Below, in pieces: positions 41,957 to 52,133 of a DNA stretch of 57,942 nt. Both the position numbers and the translations under genes were made by a program. Within the stretch, counting starts at the first letter, position 1, and each line of letters starts with the position of its first letter. The notes below the pieces were generated by a model, which saw only the letters and a list, made by a program, of their open reading frames with translations, ran no database searches and had not been told where the DNA came from. The stretch is taken from positions 1 to 57,942 of the forward strand of contig CALFNG010000478.1 of the NCBI GenBank assembly GCA_937902985.1, written 5' to 3'. Source of the DNA: an uncultured Myxococcales bacterium (GTDB taxonomy: Bacteria > Myxococcota_A > Polyangia > Polyangiales > Polyangiaceae).

Positions 41957-43992
41957 GGCCGCGGTCCCGGCCTTCCCGGCGGCGACTTGGCCGAAGGAGC
42001 GCGACCGGCGCGGACCGCCTGGAGGCGCTCGTACTCGTGCACGATCTGCATCGCGACCGGCACGGCGACCTCGGGACCGGAGCCGCCGTGCTGCACCAGG
42101 ACCGTGACGGCAATCTCGGGGTTGTGCGCGGGCGCGAAGCTCGAAAACCAGGCGTGGTTCTGCGAGAGGAACCACGCCATCTTGGCGTCGTCTTCCTTCT
42201 TCACGACGTAGCCGGTCTGCGCCGTGCCGGTCTTGCCCGCGACGTCGAGCGTGGGGTCGCGGGCGGGGTAGGCGGTGCCGCTCGGGTCGTTGACCACGTC
42301 GTAGAGGGCATCGGTGACGCGCCGGAGGTTGTCGGGCGCGATCGGTACCTGCCGCCGGATGCGGGGCGGAAACTCTTGCACGACCGCGCCGTCGCTCGTC
42401 TCGACGGCGCGGACGACCTGGGGCTGGTATAGCGTTCCCCCGTTCGCGATCGCCGCGTACGCGGTCGCGAGCTGCAGCGGCGTGACGGTCACGTCGCCCT
42501 CGCCGATGGCCATGTTGAGCGTGAAGCCGACGCGGAACTGTCCGCGGTACCGGAGCGCGTACCACGAGCGCGTGGGGATGCGCCCCGGCGCCTCGGGGTT
42601 GATGCCCAGGCCGGTCTTGTCGCCGAGGCCGAAGGCCTGCGCCACGCGCGCGATCCGGTCCATGCCCACGGTCTCGGCGAGGTGGAAGAAATACACGTTA
42701 CACGATCGCGCGATGGCATCGTGCAGGCGGACCTTGCCGTGCACGTGGCTGCAGCGGAAGACGCGCCGCCCGAAGACGACGTACCCCTCGCACTTCTCGG
42801 TGTGGTCCGGATCGATGACGTGGTCTTCGAGCCCGGCGAGCGCGCTGAAGGGCTTCATCGTCGAGCCGGGCTGGAAGGCGCCGCTCATCGTCTTGTCGAG
42901 CATCGGACGCAGCGGATCGGCGTACATCCGGTTGTACGCCTCGCGAACACGCGCGCGGCCCGCCCCGCCCGAAAGATCGTTGGGGTCGAAGTCGGGCTTC
43001 GAATAGAGGGCGAGCAGGCGCCCCGTACGCACATCGACGACCACGGCCGCGCCGGCCGCGTGGGGGCGCATCGCGCGCTCGATGGCCTGCTCGAGCTCGA
43101 CGTCGATCGAGAGGCGTAGATCGCGCCCGGGGATCGGATCCATGCGCGGCGGCGCGTCGACCAGCTGCTCCGTCTCGGGGCCCGAGCGGTAGCGGCCTCG
43201 CGCGTCGACCACGCGCTTCTCCCAGCCGCGCTGGCCCCGGAGATACGACTCCCACGCGCGCTCGATGCCCGTGGCGCCGACGGTGTCGCCCGCCTCGTAG
43301 CCGAGCGGATTGGCGCGCTGCTGCTCCTCGCGCGCGAGGTCTTCGTAGCCCTTGGGCCGGTACTTGAGGAGCGTCTCGGAGTCGACCTCCGCGACGTACC
43401 CGAGCATGTGCGCCCCGAGGTCCTTGTAAGGATAGAACCGCACCGGGACGCCCACGACGTCGACCCCGGCGAGCTCGTCGTGGTGTTGTTTCAGCTCCGC
43501 CACGATGTCGCGTGAGACGTCTTCGCGTACGAGGATGGGCGTGTGCCAGCAGGGCGATTTGTCTTCGTCGCTCACGCAGGCGGCGCGCACGCGGGCCTCG
43601 AAGGTTCGCTTCTCCTCGGGGTTGAGCCGGAGGACCTCGGCGAGCTTCGGCCACGAGTCGGGATCGCGGGCGACGGGCAGGCCGTTTCGGTAGCGCACCG
43701 GCCGAGCGCTCGGCATGACGCGCCCGGGGACGATCTCGACGTCGTACGAAGGGCGGCTCGACGCGAGCACCTTGCCGTAGGCGTCGCGGATGACGCCGCG
43801 GGTGGTAGGGAGCACGACCCTGCGGATGATGTTCTCGTGAGCGATGGTCGCGTACTCGGCGCCGTCGAGGGCCTGGAGCTGAAACAGCCGGCCGACGATG
43901 ACCACGAACGCGAGGAACGCGCCCAGGGCCATCCACTTGTAGCGCCGGCGAAACTCGCCCACGTCGGAGCGGGGGAGCAGCAGGTTGCTCAT
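41953..43992 (-). CDS. mrdA: penicillin-binding protein 2 (MrdA)
   Basis: 679-residue class B penicillin-binding protein, the elongation transpeptidase that cross-links new peptidoglycan. One N-terminal helix (about 19-38) anchors it. The transpeptidase motifs are intact: GSTMKP with Ser 377 and Lys 380, SCN at 430-432, and KTGT starting at 587. The pedestal region VVLPTTRGVIRDAYGKVLAS is typical. An extra Cys-containing segment (CVSDEDKSPC, about 139-148) is present. The ATG at 43992 overlaps the mreD stop (ATGA). The longer open frame upstream is antisense-type shadow over mreD. Works with RodA. Confidence 0.95.
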   Translation of the reverse strand: MSNLLLPRSDVGEFRRRYKWMALGAFLAFVVIVGRLFQLQALDGAEYATIAHENIIRRVVLPTTRGVIRDAYGKVLASSRPSYDVEIVPGRVMPSARPVRYRNGLPVARDPDSWPKLAEVLRLNPEEKRTFEARVRAACVSDEDKSPCWHTPILVREDVSRDIVAELKQHHDELAGVDVVGVPVRFYPYKDLGAHMLGYVAEVDSETLLKYRPKGYEDLAREEQQRANPLGYEAGDTVGATGIERAWESYLRGQRGWEKRVVDARGRYRSGPETEQLVDAPPRMDPIPGRDLRLSIDVELEQAIERAMRPHAAGAAVVVDVRTGRLLALYSKPDFDPNDLSGGAGRARVREAYNRMYADPLRPMLDKTMSGAFQPGSTMKPFSALAGLEDHVIDPDHTEKCEGYVVFGRRVFRCSHVHGKVRLHDAIARSCNVYFFHLAETVGMDRIARVAQAFGLGDKTGLGINPEAPGRIPTRSWYALRYRGQFRVGFTLNMAIGEGDVTVTPLQLATAYAAIANGGTLYQPQVVRAVETSDGAVVQEFPPRIRRQVPIAPDNLRRVTDALYDVVNDPSGTAYPARDPTLDVAGKTGTAQTGYVVKKEDDAKMAWFLSQNHAWFSSFAPAHNPEIAVTVLVQHGGSGPEVAVPVAMQIVHEYERLQAVRAGRAPSAKSPPGRPGPRP

Positions 43993-44696
43993 GACATCGC
44001 CCCGGCCTCGGCGCGCGGGCTGTTGCCGGTCGCCACGTGCAGCGCTTGCGCGAAGCGGAAGACGATGGGCGCGACGGCCGCGGTCGCGACCGCGTGCGGC
44101 AAGGTGAGCGGATAGAGCGAGCGGGGCACCCACGCGTCGCGCCCGAAGATCGCGAGGAGCACCAGCACCATCGTGCTCTGCAAGACGGCGAAGGCGCCCA
44201 CGAGGAGCACCTGCATCCACGTGGTCTGGGCCGCGAGCCGCACGCCCGCCGCGCGCGCGAGCACGAACGTGGCCACGTACGTGAACGTGTAGAGGCCCAC
44301 CGGGGCGATGCCGATGACGTCCGTGGCGTAGCCGAGGACGAAGGCCACCGCGGCGCCGCGGGCGAGCGAGTACTCGTGCACGCCCATGAAGAGGATGATC
44401 GGCAAGACCAGCGCCGGGATGGGTCGGCCGACCCGCGTATGCCCAAACGCCACGAGGAGCGTGTAGCCGAGGAGCACCGTCGCCGGCAGGACGAGATCGG
44501 GCCGGAAGGCGGCGATGGCGCCGGGGCGACCCGGAGCGCCCCGCATCTGACGGATCATGCTTGCGGCGTCGAGCCCGAGCGCGGCGATCCACACGGCGAC
44601 GGCCACGGCGACGGGGATCCCGTCGAGCGCGCGGAACACGTTCGCCTGGAGCATGAGCAGCCCGAGGCCCAGCGCGAGGAACGCGACGTTGCGCAT
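43989..44696 (-). CDS. mreD: rod shape-determining protein MreD
   Basis: 235-residue integral membrane protein with about five or six helices, part of the elongasome linking MreC to the SEDS/PBP2 enzymes. It lacks strong motifs, as MreD does. Position directly after mreC (start one base past the mreC stop) and before mrdA (ATGA overlap), together with the hydrophobic pattern GYATDVIGIAPVGLYTFTYV, supports the call. A polar loop (GAPGRPGAIAAFRPD) sits in the first third. Identification rests mostly on gene order. Confidence 0.85.
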   Translation of the reverse strand: MRNVAFLALGLGLLMLQANVFRALDGIPVAVAVAVWIAALGLDAASMIRQMRGAPGRPGAIAAFRPDLVLPATVLLGYTLLVAFGHTRVGRPIPALVLPIILFMGVHEYSLARGAAVAFVLGYATDVIGIAPVGLYTFTYVATFVLARAAGVRLAAQTTWMQVLLVGAFAVLQSTMVLVLLAIFGRDAWVPRSLYPLTLPHAVATAAVAPIVFRFAQALHVATGNSPRAEAGAMS

Positions 44697-44697
44697 G

Positions 44698-45600
44698 TCA
44701 CGGCCTGCTGCGGGGGCCGCCCGGAGCCTGGTTCCCTGCGGTGCTGGGGGATAACGACGATCCCTCGTCTCCGGGTGACGTCACGAGGACGAGGACGTCG
44801 TCGAGGCGCGAGAAGTCGACCGTCGGGGCGGCGTCGACGTCCTGGTCGCGCCCGAGCTCCCGCTTGACGACCCTGGTCACGCGCGCAACCGGGATGCCGC
44901 GCGGGAACCAGCGGCCCTTGCCGCTCGTCACGAGGAGATCGCCGATCTCGACGTCGTCGCGCGAGTCGACCATCTCGACTTTGCATCCGTAACGCGCAGG
45001 GTCGCCGGTTCCGCGAACGAAGCCGCGAGCGCGCGTACGCTGGTCTTCGACGTCGACGCCGAAGGCCGCGTCGACCGCGAGCTGCACGTCGACCGTGTCG
45101 CCCGAGACGTGCAGGACGGCCCCGACGACGCCGTCGGGCGCGATCACCGGCATGTGCGAGCGCACGTCCCGCGCGCCCTTGTCGAGCACCATGCGCGTCA
45201 CGCGAAAGAACTCGGTGAAGTCTTTGCCGATGACCTGCGCGCTCACCGCGTCGCCGGGCGTCGAGTCTTTCAGCTGCAAGAGGCGCCGGAGCTGGCGGCT
45301 CTCCACCTGCGCTTGCTCGAGCGAGCGCACCTGCTCGCGGAGGCGCGCGTTGTCGTACGCCAGTCGCTCGTTGTCGTGCTTCACGTCGACCAGGTAGACG
45401 TAGTCGTCCCAGACGTCGCCGACGCCGCGCGCCACCATCGCGACCGCCACCTCGACGGGCGCCGAGATCCGCAAGATCGCCCGGTCCATCGCGCTCTGGT
45501 TCTCGAGCGACTTCATGTTCGCCTTGAGCACGAAGAACGGGACCGCGAGCAGAGCGACGACGATAGCGGCGTCTCGCGCGCGTTTGAGAGTGGGGGACAC
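44698..45600 (-). CDS. mreC: rod shape-determining protein MreC
   Basis: 300-residue bitopic protein: short cytoplasmic N-terminus, one helix (AAIVVALLAVPFFVLKA, about 11-27), then a coiled coil (about 70-105) and a beta-rich periplasmic domain (VSAQVIGKDFTEFFRVTRMV, GVVGAVLHVSGDTVDVQLAV) that bridges to PBP2. The start is GTG at 45600. It follows mreB by 81 bp. The Ser/Pro/Gly-rich tail of about 20 residues is probably unstructured. Secure from motif and order. Confidence 0.92.
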   Translation of the reverse strand: MSPTLKRARDAAIVVALLAVPFFVLKANMKSLENQSAMDRAILRISAPVEVAVAMVARGVGDVWDDYVYLVDVKHDNERLAYDNARLREQVRSLEQAQVESRQLRRLLQLKDSTPGDAVSAQVIGKDFTEFFRVTRMVLDKGARDVRSHMPVIAPDGVVGAVLHVSGDTVDVQLAVDAAFGVDVEDQRTRARGFVRGTGDPARYGCKVEMVDSRDDVEIGDLLVTSGKGRWFPRGIPVARVTRVVKRELGRDQDVDAAPTVDFSRLDDVLVLVTSPGDEGSSLSPSTAGNQAPGGPRSRP

Positions 45601-45681
45601 TGCGCTCTCTACCTCGTCCGCCGTCGCGAGGGCGGGTCGTCGAACGGCCGCGCTCGTCGAACGGCCGCGCTCAAGCGAACG

Positions 45682-46857
<1,176 letters not shown>

Positions 46858-47013
46858 TCAACCCAGGTGGCCGAGCCCGGTTCGGCGACCCATGAAGGGG
46901 CCCCGCCCGCGCGCCCGACTCGCCCGGCGCGCTGGCCGTGGCCAGAGGGGTCAATGCGAGCCGCATCGAAACGGGAAAGCCGAGCCCTCGGGGAAGGCCC
47001 GGCCCGGCGGCCG

Positions 47014-47175
47014 TCAGCCCTTCGAGATCTTGCCTTCTTTGTGCGGGAAGTGTTTTCGACAAACCGGGCAGAACTTCTTGATCTCGAACTTTTCGGACAT
47101 GGTCCGCTTGTTCTTGGTCGTCGTATAGTTCGCGCGGCTGCAATTGCCGCAGGTCATTTTGATGAGGTCGCGCAT
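47014..47175 (-). CDS. rpmG: 50S ribosomal protein L33
   Basis: 53-residue protein translated from a clear ATG at 47175: [20 protein letters not shown], then [19 protein letters not shown] and [14 protein letters not shown]. It has two CxxC pairs (CGNC, CPVC), so it is the zinc-binding form of L33. A large-subunit ribosomal protein. It is not beside secE/nusG or a tRNA here, which is its common neighbourhood, so it stands alone between mreB and the RNA-binding protein. Confidence 0.93.
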   Translation of the reverse strand: MRDLIKMTCGNCSRANYTTTKNKRTMSEKFEIKKFCPVCRKHFPHKEGKISKG

Positions 47176-47284
47176 GAAAAACCTGTCGTTCGCCCGTTGA
47201 GAGGGGGCGGAGATTTGCCCAGCTTAACCATTCCGTCAAGTGGCGCCCGCTCCAGGCCCGCTGGCGGAGCAAGAGGGGAATCAA

Positions 47285-47306
47285 CAGGAAGGCGGCCGCC
47301 TTCCTG
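47285..47306. terminator. 22-bp perfect palindrome downstream of the RRM gene
   Basis: CAGGAAGGCGG joined to CCGCCTTCCTG is a perfect palindrome, placed between the RRM gene stop (47373, minus) and rpmG start. On the minus strand it is followed by TTGATTCCCCTCTT, a weak T-rich tail. A terminator for the RRM gene is the likely role. Confidence 0.55.
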
Positions 47307-47309
47307 ATC

Positions 47310-47356
47310 CTCCCTCTCTCTCGCTCTCTCGCTCTCGCTCTCTCTCTCTCTCTCGC
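47310..47356. repeat. CT/CTCG simple-sequence repeat
   Basis: About 47 bp of CTCTCTCG-type low-complexity repeat just downstream of the RRM gene. On the transcribed strand of that gene it gives a GA-rich 3' end. It is prone to slippage. Confidence 0.8.
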
Positions 47357-47372
47357 GAGCGTGACGGGGACG

Positions 47373-48245
47373 TTACTTGTCGTCGTCGTCGCCGCCGCCG
47401 TAGTCGATGCGGTTATTGGCGCCGCCGCGAACTTCGCGCTCGCCGCGCTTGCCCTTGTTCTTGGGGCCGCCGCCGCCGTCTTCGAAGGTGCGCTTTCGGC
47501 GCTCTTCGTGGGCCGCGGGCTTTCGATGGGTGGGGCTGCTCGGGCCGCCGCCGCCGCCGAACGAGGGTTGGAACGGCGCGCCGCCGCCGCCGCCGCCCCC
47601 ACCGCCACCCGCGTAGCCTCCGCCGCCTTCGCGCGGGGCCGGGCGTTCACCCTTCGGATGGGCCAGGTTGACGATGAGGCGGCGGCCTCGGATGTCGGCT
47701 TGCCGGAGCGCGTCGGCCGCGGTCTTCGCGGCCTCGGGGCTCGCCATCGTCACGAAGCCGAAGCCTCGCTTGCGGCCATCGGGGTCCATGGGCAGGTGCA
47801 CCCGGACCACGCCGTCGGCCACGGCCGCGTTGACGAGCAGCTGCACCTCTTCTTGCGTCGTGTCGTAGGGCAAGTTGCCCACGTAGAGCGTGCGGTCGGG
47901 AGATTGCTGCGGGCCGCCAGGGCCGCGCGGTCCGGGCGGACTTGCCCCCATCGGTCGGGGACCCCCGAGCGCGTCGCGCTTCGGAGGCTCTGCCTGGAAC
48001 GGGCGCACGGAGATCGACTTTCCTGCCTGCATCGAGCCATCGAGCGCGTCGCGCGCGGCCTGCGCCTCTTGGGGCGTAGCCAGCGTGACGAAACCAAACC
48101 CGCGTGGCCGGCCCGTCAGCCGATCTTTCGGCAGACTCACGCCGACGACTTTGCCGCCCGTTGCTTCGAAGAGCTGCTTGAGCACTTCTTCAGAGATGCT
48201 GTCGGGCAATCCCGCCACGAACAGCTTCGCTTCCTCATTCGCCAT
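47373..48245 (-). CDS. RNA-binding protein with two RRM domains and a Gly-rich tail
   Basis: 290 residues. RRM 1 (about 5-85) has RNP2 KLFVAGLP and RNP1 RGFGFVTL; RRM 2 (about 117-197) has RNP2 TLYVGNLP and RNP1 RGFGFVTM. A Pro/Gly linker joins them. The C-terminal 90 residues are Gly-rich and then basic/Asp-rich (GGGGGYAGGGGGGG style and RKRTFEDGGGGPKNK), as in cold-induced RNA-binding proteins. Two complete RRMs in one bacterial protein is less common than one. Likely binds single-stranded RNA in cold or stress response; target unknown. I chose the ATG at 48245; an in-frame extension of 38 codons is not supported. The 213 bp upstream may hold a long 5' UTR. Confidence 0.88.
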   Translation of the reverse strand: MANEEAKLFVAGLPDSISEEVLKQLFEATGGKVVGVSLPKDRLTGRPRGFGFVTLATPQEAQAARDALDGSMQAGKSISVRPFQAEPPKRDALGGPRPMGASPPGPRGPGGPQQSPDRTLYVGNLPYDTTQEEVQLLVNAAVADGVVRVHLPMDPDGRKRGFGFVTMASPEAAKTAADALRQADIRGRRLIVNLAHPKGERPAPREGGGGYAGGGGGGGGGGAPFQPSFGGGGGPSSPTHRKPAAHEERRKRTFEDGGGGPKNKGKRGEREVRGGANNRIDYGGGDDDDK

Positions 48246-48458
48246 GCGAAAACTCACGCGCCTCCGTCTCCAAACCGCTTGCAGGGTCACCACGCAGGGG
48301 CCCGGTGGCGAGCACGAAGGCTTCACCCCGATGCATGACCTGCAAGTTATCGTCCACAATATCTAGCATGAATGCGCCGTCAACCGGCGCCGTTGAACCC
48401 TTCCGAGCGTCGCTTCCGCTGCTTGGAGCAGGACGGTCCCACCAGCCTCCCACCAGCT

Positions 48459-50156
48459 TCAGTCGACCGGGATGGAAATGGCGAAGGTCGAGCCCGGAGA
48501 CCTGGGTGGGGCCTGCGCGGCCGCCGGCCCCTGGACGGCGACGGCGGCGTCGGCCCCGCGGTCGGGCCCGTCGCGTTCGACCCAGGCGCGGCCGCCGTGG
48601 CTCTCGGCGATGTGCTTCACGAGGGCGAGGCCGATGCCGCTGCCCCGCACGCGCCGGCCGTCGCCGCGCCCTTCGGCCGAGCTTCGTGACGTCGAGCCTC
48701 GAACGAAGCGCTCGAAGATGCGTTCGCGCTCGTCGGGCGGGACGCCGGGCCCACGGTCGATGACGCGAACGACTATGGATCCGTTCTCGCGCGTCGCGCG
48801 GACGGTGACGACGCCGGTACCGGGTGCGTACTTGAGCGCGTTGTCGACGAGGTTGATGACCGCGAGCTGGATCGCGCGCTCGTCGATGCGCGTGCGCGGA
48901 AGGTCGCGCTCGATCTCGGCGACGATGCCGATCCCTTCGGACTCGGCGCGGTGCCGGTAGACGCTGACGGCCTGCGAGACCGCGTCGCCCACGCTCCCTT
49001 CAGCGAGTTCGTAGGCCTGGCGGCCGCGCTCCACGCGCGCGAAGTCGAGGACGTTCTCGATGAGCGCCGAGAGGCGCTCGCTCTCGCTCATGATGATGTC
49101 GAGGTACTCCTGCCGCTTGGCCTCGCTCGCGACCCGGCCCGACTGGAGCATCTCGCCGAACATCCTCACGAGCGCCAGCGGCGTCTTGAGCTCGTGGCTG
49201 ACGTTGGCGACGAACTCGCTCTTGAGCGCCGACGTGCGCCGCTCCCTCGCCGTGGCGATGAGGGTCGTCGCGACCCCGAGGACGATGATTCCGCACGACA
49301 GGACGACCATCACGAGCTCGAGGAGCGCACGATTGCGCACGCGGGCGGTGAGCTCGTCGCTGGCGCTCGGCGAGACCTGCAGGCGCCATCCGTAGAGCGT
49401 GGTGGGGAAGCGCACCCCCACCGTGAACTCGCCGCTCCGCAGGGGCGGGCCGAAGATGATGCGCCCGCCCTCGTCGACCACGTTGACCCGGCTCGGCGTC
49501 GCGGCCTCCGAGAAGAGCGACGGCATCGCTTCGCGGACGATGCGTCCGAGGTCGTACCAGGCCACGACGAGGTACCGGTGTGCCCGGGTGGTCTCTGCGA
49601 CGTCGCTCGATTCGGGCGCTTCGCTTTCGGCGTTCGCGGGGCGCGGGGCGGGCGCGACGCGCTGCCAGTAGCTGACGAGGTAGCTCTGTCCTCGATACTC
49701 GTGGTGAAGGTGCCGGAGCTCGTCGGGGGGGAGCTTTCCGAGGTCCATGTCTCCGCACATGCGTTGCACGAGCAGCCTGCGGAAGGCCTCTTCTTCGGCG
49801 AACGCGCCGCCGGCGCGGGACGCGAAGGCGACGACCGTGTGGTTCTCGTCGAGAACGAGCACCGCGCGCACCGTCGGCGTCTCGCGCTGCGCCGTCGGCA
49901 GCCAGCGCTGCGTGAGCTCGGTCAGGCGTGAGGGATCGGCGATCGCGAAGATGACGTCGTCTTGCTCGATGATGCGCTGATCGAGGCGATCGGCCTTCTC
50001 GTTCGCGAGCCCGAGCGTCGCTTCGAGAACGGACTGCTGCCGCAGGCGCTCGACCTGGAGCGTCGTCCGCAACATGAAGTACGCGAGGATACCGACCGCC
50101 ACGAGCACCGCCGGGAGGAGCACGATGCTCGCAAGCCTGTCGCGCCAACGCGCCAT
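48459..50156 (-). CDS. membrane sensor histidine kinase
   Basis: 565 residues. A helix at about 10-30 and another at about 280-302 flank a periplasmic sensor region of roughly 250 residues. The phosphoacceptor box is EFVANVSHELKTPLALV, His about 321, followed by an ATPase domain with N-box NLVDNALKYAP, G1 VIDRGPGVPPDERERIF and G2 GSGIGLALVKHIAESHGG. Between G2 and the end a Pro/Ala-rich insert (AVAVQGPAAAQAPPRSP) is unusual. No response regulator is adjacent. It begins four bases after the stop of the GAF-domain gene, so the two are probably cotranscribed and functionally linked. Confidence 0.9.
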   Translation of the reverse strand: MARWRDRLASIVLLPAVLVAVGILAYFMLRTTLQVERLRQQSVLEATLGLANEKADRLDQRIIEQDDVIFAIADPSRLTELTQRWLPTAQRETPTVRAVLVLDENHTVVAFASRAGGAFAEEEAFRRLLVQRMCGDMDLGKLPPDELRHLHHEYRGQSYLVSYWQRVAPAPRPANAESEAPESSDVAETTRAHRYLVVAWYDLGRIVREAMPSLFSEAATPSRVNVVDEGGRIIFGPPLRSGEFTVGVRFPTTLYGWRLQVSPSASDELTARVRNRALLELVMVVLSCGIIVLGVATTLIATARERRTSALKSEFVANVSHELKTPLALVRMFGEMLQSGRVASEAKRQEYLDIIMSESERLSALIENVLDFARVERGRQAYELAEGSVGDAVSQAVSVYRHRAESEGIGIVAEIERDLPRTRIDERAIQLAVINLVDNALKYAPGTGVVTVRATRENGSIVVRVIDRGPGVPPDERERIFERFVRGSTSRSSAEGRGDGRRVRGSGIGLALVKHIAESHGGRAWVERDGPDRGADAAVAVQGPAAAQAPPRSPGSTFAISIPVD

Positions 50157-50160
50157 GGCA

Positions 50161-52035
50161 CTAGCGCTGCGGGCGCGGGCCGATGCGCTCGGGGTCCGTC
50201 ACCACCCCGCGGTCGGCGACGAACTCCGCCAGCTGCTCGGCGATGTAGCTGACGGCATTGCCGTCGGACTCGGTGAACGGCTCGCCGTCGACGGGGTTCA
50301 CGAGCTCGATGGCGCCGAGGAAACGGCCGGCTTGCATGACGGGCGCGATGATGACGCTCCGCGCGCCGCCGATGGCTACGTAGCGCTCGTTGGTCGCCGC
50401 GTCGCCCTCCAGCGCGTTGCCGATGACGACCGCGCGCCGCTTGCGCATGGCCGCCGCGAGGAGGTTGTCGGTCTCGGGAAAGCGGCGAAGCAGGAGCTTG
50501 TCGGTGCCGTCGCCGCGCGTGTTCGTGACGAGGAACTCGCGGCGGTTGATGTCGTAGACCTGGACGATCCCCGCGAGGGAAGGGAGCTTCGCCATCGCCA
50601 GCGCCAGGCAGAAGTCGCCGCCTTCGACGGCGTCGCGCGAGAAGTGCAGGCCGTGCATCGACTCGAAGAGATCGGCGATGAGATCTTCGCCGTAGATGCG
50701 CTCCGATGGCCCGGCGGGGAGCGCGGGGGCGAACGGAACGGGCTGCACCCCGACCGGCGGACCGAAGGCGGGCGCGGGCGCGAAGGCCGGGGCCGCCGCC
50801 GGAGCGAAAGTCTGCGTGGTCGGCGAGGCTTGCGGGCCCGGGCCGAATACCGGAGGCGGAGAGAACGTCTGCTGCGGGGGCGCGAAGATGGGGTTCTGGG
50901 CCGAGAAGATCGCGGGCGGGGGCGCCGCTGCGAAAGGGTGCATCGGGGCAGGCGCGGGCGCGAAGGGGTTCGCCGGCGCGGGGACCGCCGCGGTCGCCGG
51001 AGCCGGGGCGGGCGCGCCAGCGGGGAGGAAAGGATTCGCGGGCGCTGGGGCCGCCGCGCCCGCGGCGACCCCGGCCGGGACGAACGGGTTCGTAGCGGCT
51101 CCAGGAAACACGGGGGCGGCCACCGGAGGCGGGGCCTGCGTGATCACGAGCGGCGCGAGGAATACGTTGGGAACGGAGGGCGTCAGGGCGGGAGTCGGCT
51201 GCGGTTGCGGCTGCGCAGCCGGCGCCGCGGTCGGGATCATCAGCGGCGCACGCCCCGGCTGGCGCGGGAACGAGACGAGAGCGACCCCGCGCCAGTCCTT
51301 CCACGCGAGCGTCGCGAGGGGAGGGACGGGCGGCCGGCCCTGGAACGTCACGTCGAACACGGCCAGGTTGACGAGTTTGCCGGGAGGCATGCGCTCGAGC
51401 GAATTGCGCACGAGCTCGAGCTGGGATTGGACGAGCGTCGCCGCGGCCATCTCGCTCGACCCCGGAGGGACGACGAAGACGTATTCGCGGTAGGTGAGGG
51501 GAAGCGCTTCGGTCGCGTTTTGCTCGCGCTTGAAGACGATCTGCGACGCCAGGCTCGAGGTGGCGGGTGGGATCGACGCGGGCGCGACCGGCGCGGCGGC
51601 GACCGGCGGGGGGGCCGGAGAGCCGATCATCATCGTGGCCGTGGCCGAGATCTGGGGGCGGGCCGGGAACTGTGATCGCCGGGGCGGCGGTTCGGGCGCC
51701 GCGGGAACGACCGGCGGTGCGGGCGCGACCGCGGGTGTCGGCGCGGGCGGATGGGCCTCGGCAGCGGGCGTCGCCCTCGGGACCGTCGCGACGGGGCGAA
51801 TGGACGGGGCGCGCGCGTCGTCTGGGGCGCGATGCACTTCGTAACTGATGCGCGTCACCGGGTCGACGGCGCGGCATCCCTCCTCGAGGAGCTCGATCGA
51901 GAACCCCGTCATGGGCTCGGTCTCGCCCCGCAGGGTGCGTGCGACGGTGAGCGCCTTCTGCCAGCTGTCGGCATCGACGTAGAGCGAGTCCTTCTCGGTC
52001 CTGCCGAGCGACGTCACCTCTACGAGCCAGCGCAT
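50161..52035 (-). CDS. GAF-domain protein with long Pro/Ala-rich linker
   Basis: 624 residues. The first 70 (MRWLVEVTSLGRTEKDSLYV, ending near YEVHRAP) form a small domain seen at the N-terminus of myxobacterial GAF proteins. A very Pro/Ala-rich, probably disordered linker covers about 75-435, interrupted by a folded part at about 160-255 (LPLTYREYVFVVPPGSSEMA, VNLAVFDVTFQGRPP). The C-terminus (about 445-605) is a GAF domain (DLFESMHGLHFSRDAVEGG, APVMQAGRFLGAIELVNPVDG). GAF domains bind small molecules or mediate dimer contacts; ligand unknown. It directly precedes the histidine kinase. Confidence 0.75.
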   Translation of the reverse strand: MRWLVEVTSLGRTEKDSLYVDADSWQKALTVARTLRGETEPMTGFSIELLEEGCRAVDPVTRISYEVHRAPDDARAPSIRPVATVPRATPAAEAHPPAPTPAVAPAPPVVPAAPEPPPRRSQFPARPQISATATMMIGSPAPPPVAAAPVAPASIPPATSSLASQIVFKREQNATEALPLTYREYVFVVPPGSSEMAAATLVQSQLELVRNSLERMPPGKLVNLAVFDVTFQGRPPVPPLATLAWKDWRGVALVSFPRQPGRAPLMIPTAAPAAQPQPQPTPALTPSVPNVFLAPLVITQAPPPVAAPVFPGAATNPFVPAGVAAGAAAPAPANPFLPAGAPAPAPATAAVPAPANPFAPAPAPMHPFAAAPPPAIFSAQNPIFAPPQQTFSPPPVFGPGPQASPTTQTFAPAAAPAFAPAPAFGPPVGVQPVPFAPALPAGPSERIYGEDLIADLFESMHGLHFSRDAVEGGDFCLALAMAKLPSLAGIVQVYDINRREFLVTNTRGDGTDKLLLRRFPETDNLLAAAMRKRRAVVIGNALEGDAATNERYVAIGGARSVIIAPVMQAGRFLGAIELVNPVDGEPFTESDGNAVSYIAEQLAEFVADRGVVTDPERIGPRPQR

Positions 52036-52133
52036 GCGACGCGTTCTGCCTTTCCGGAGCCCGGCACGTTGTCGTTCTTCACTTGTGCCTCGACGACATT
52101 TATCAGGGCCCCGTCCGGCCGGTCAACGCGACA

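Noticed and set aside
48235-48453. 72-codon minus-strand frame just upstream of the RRM gene
   Set aside because: Third-position GC is much lower than in neighbours and it overlaps the RRM start. More likely 5' UTR.
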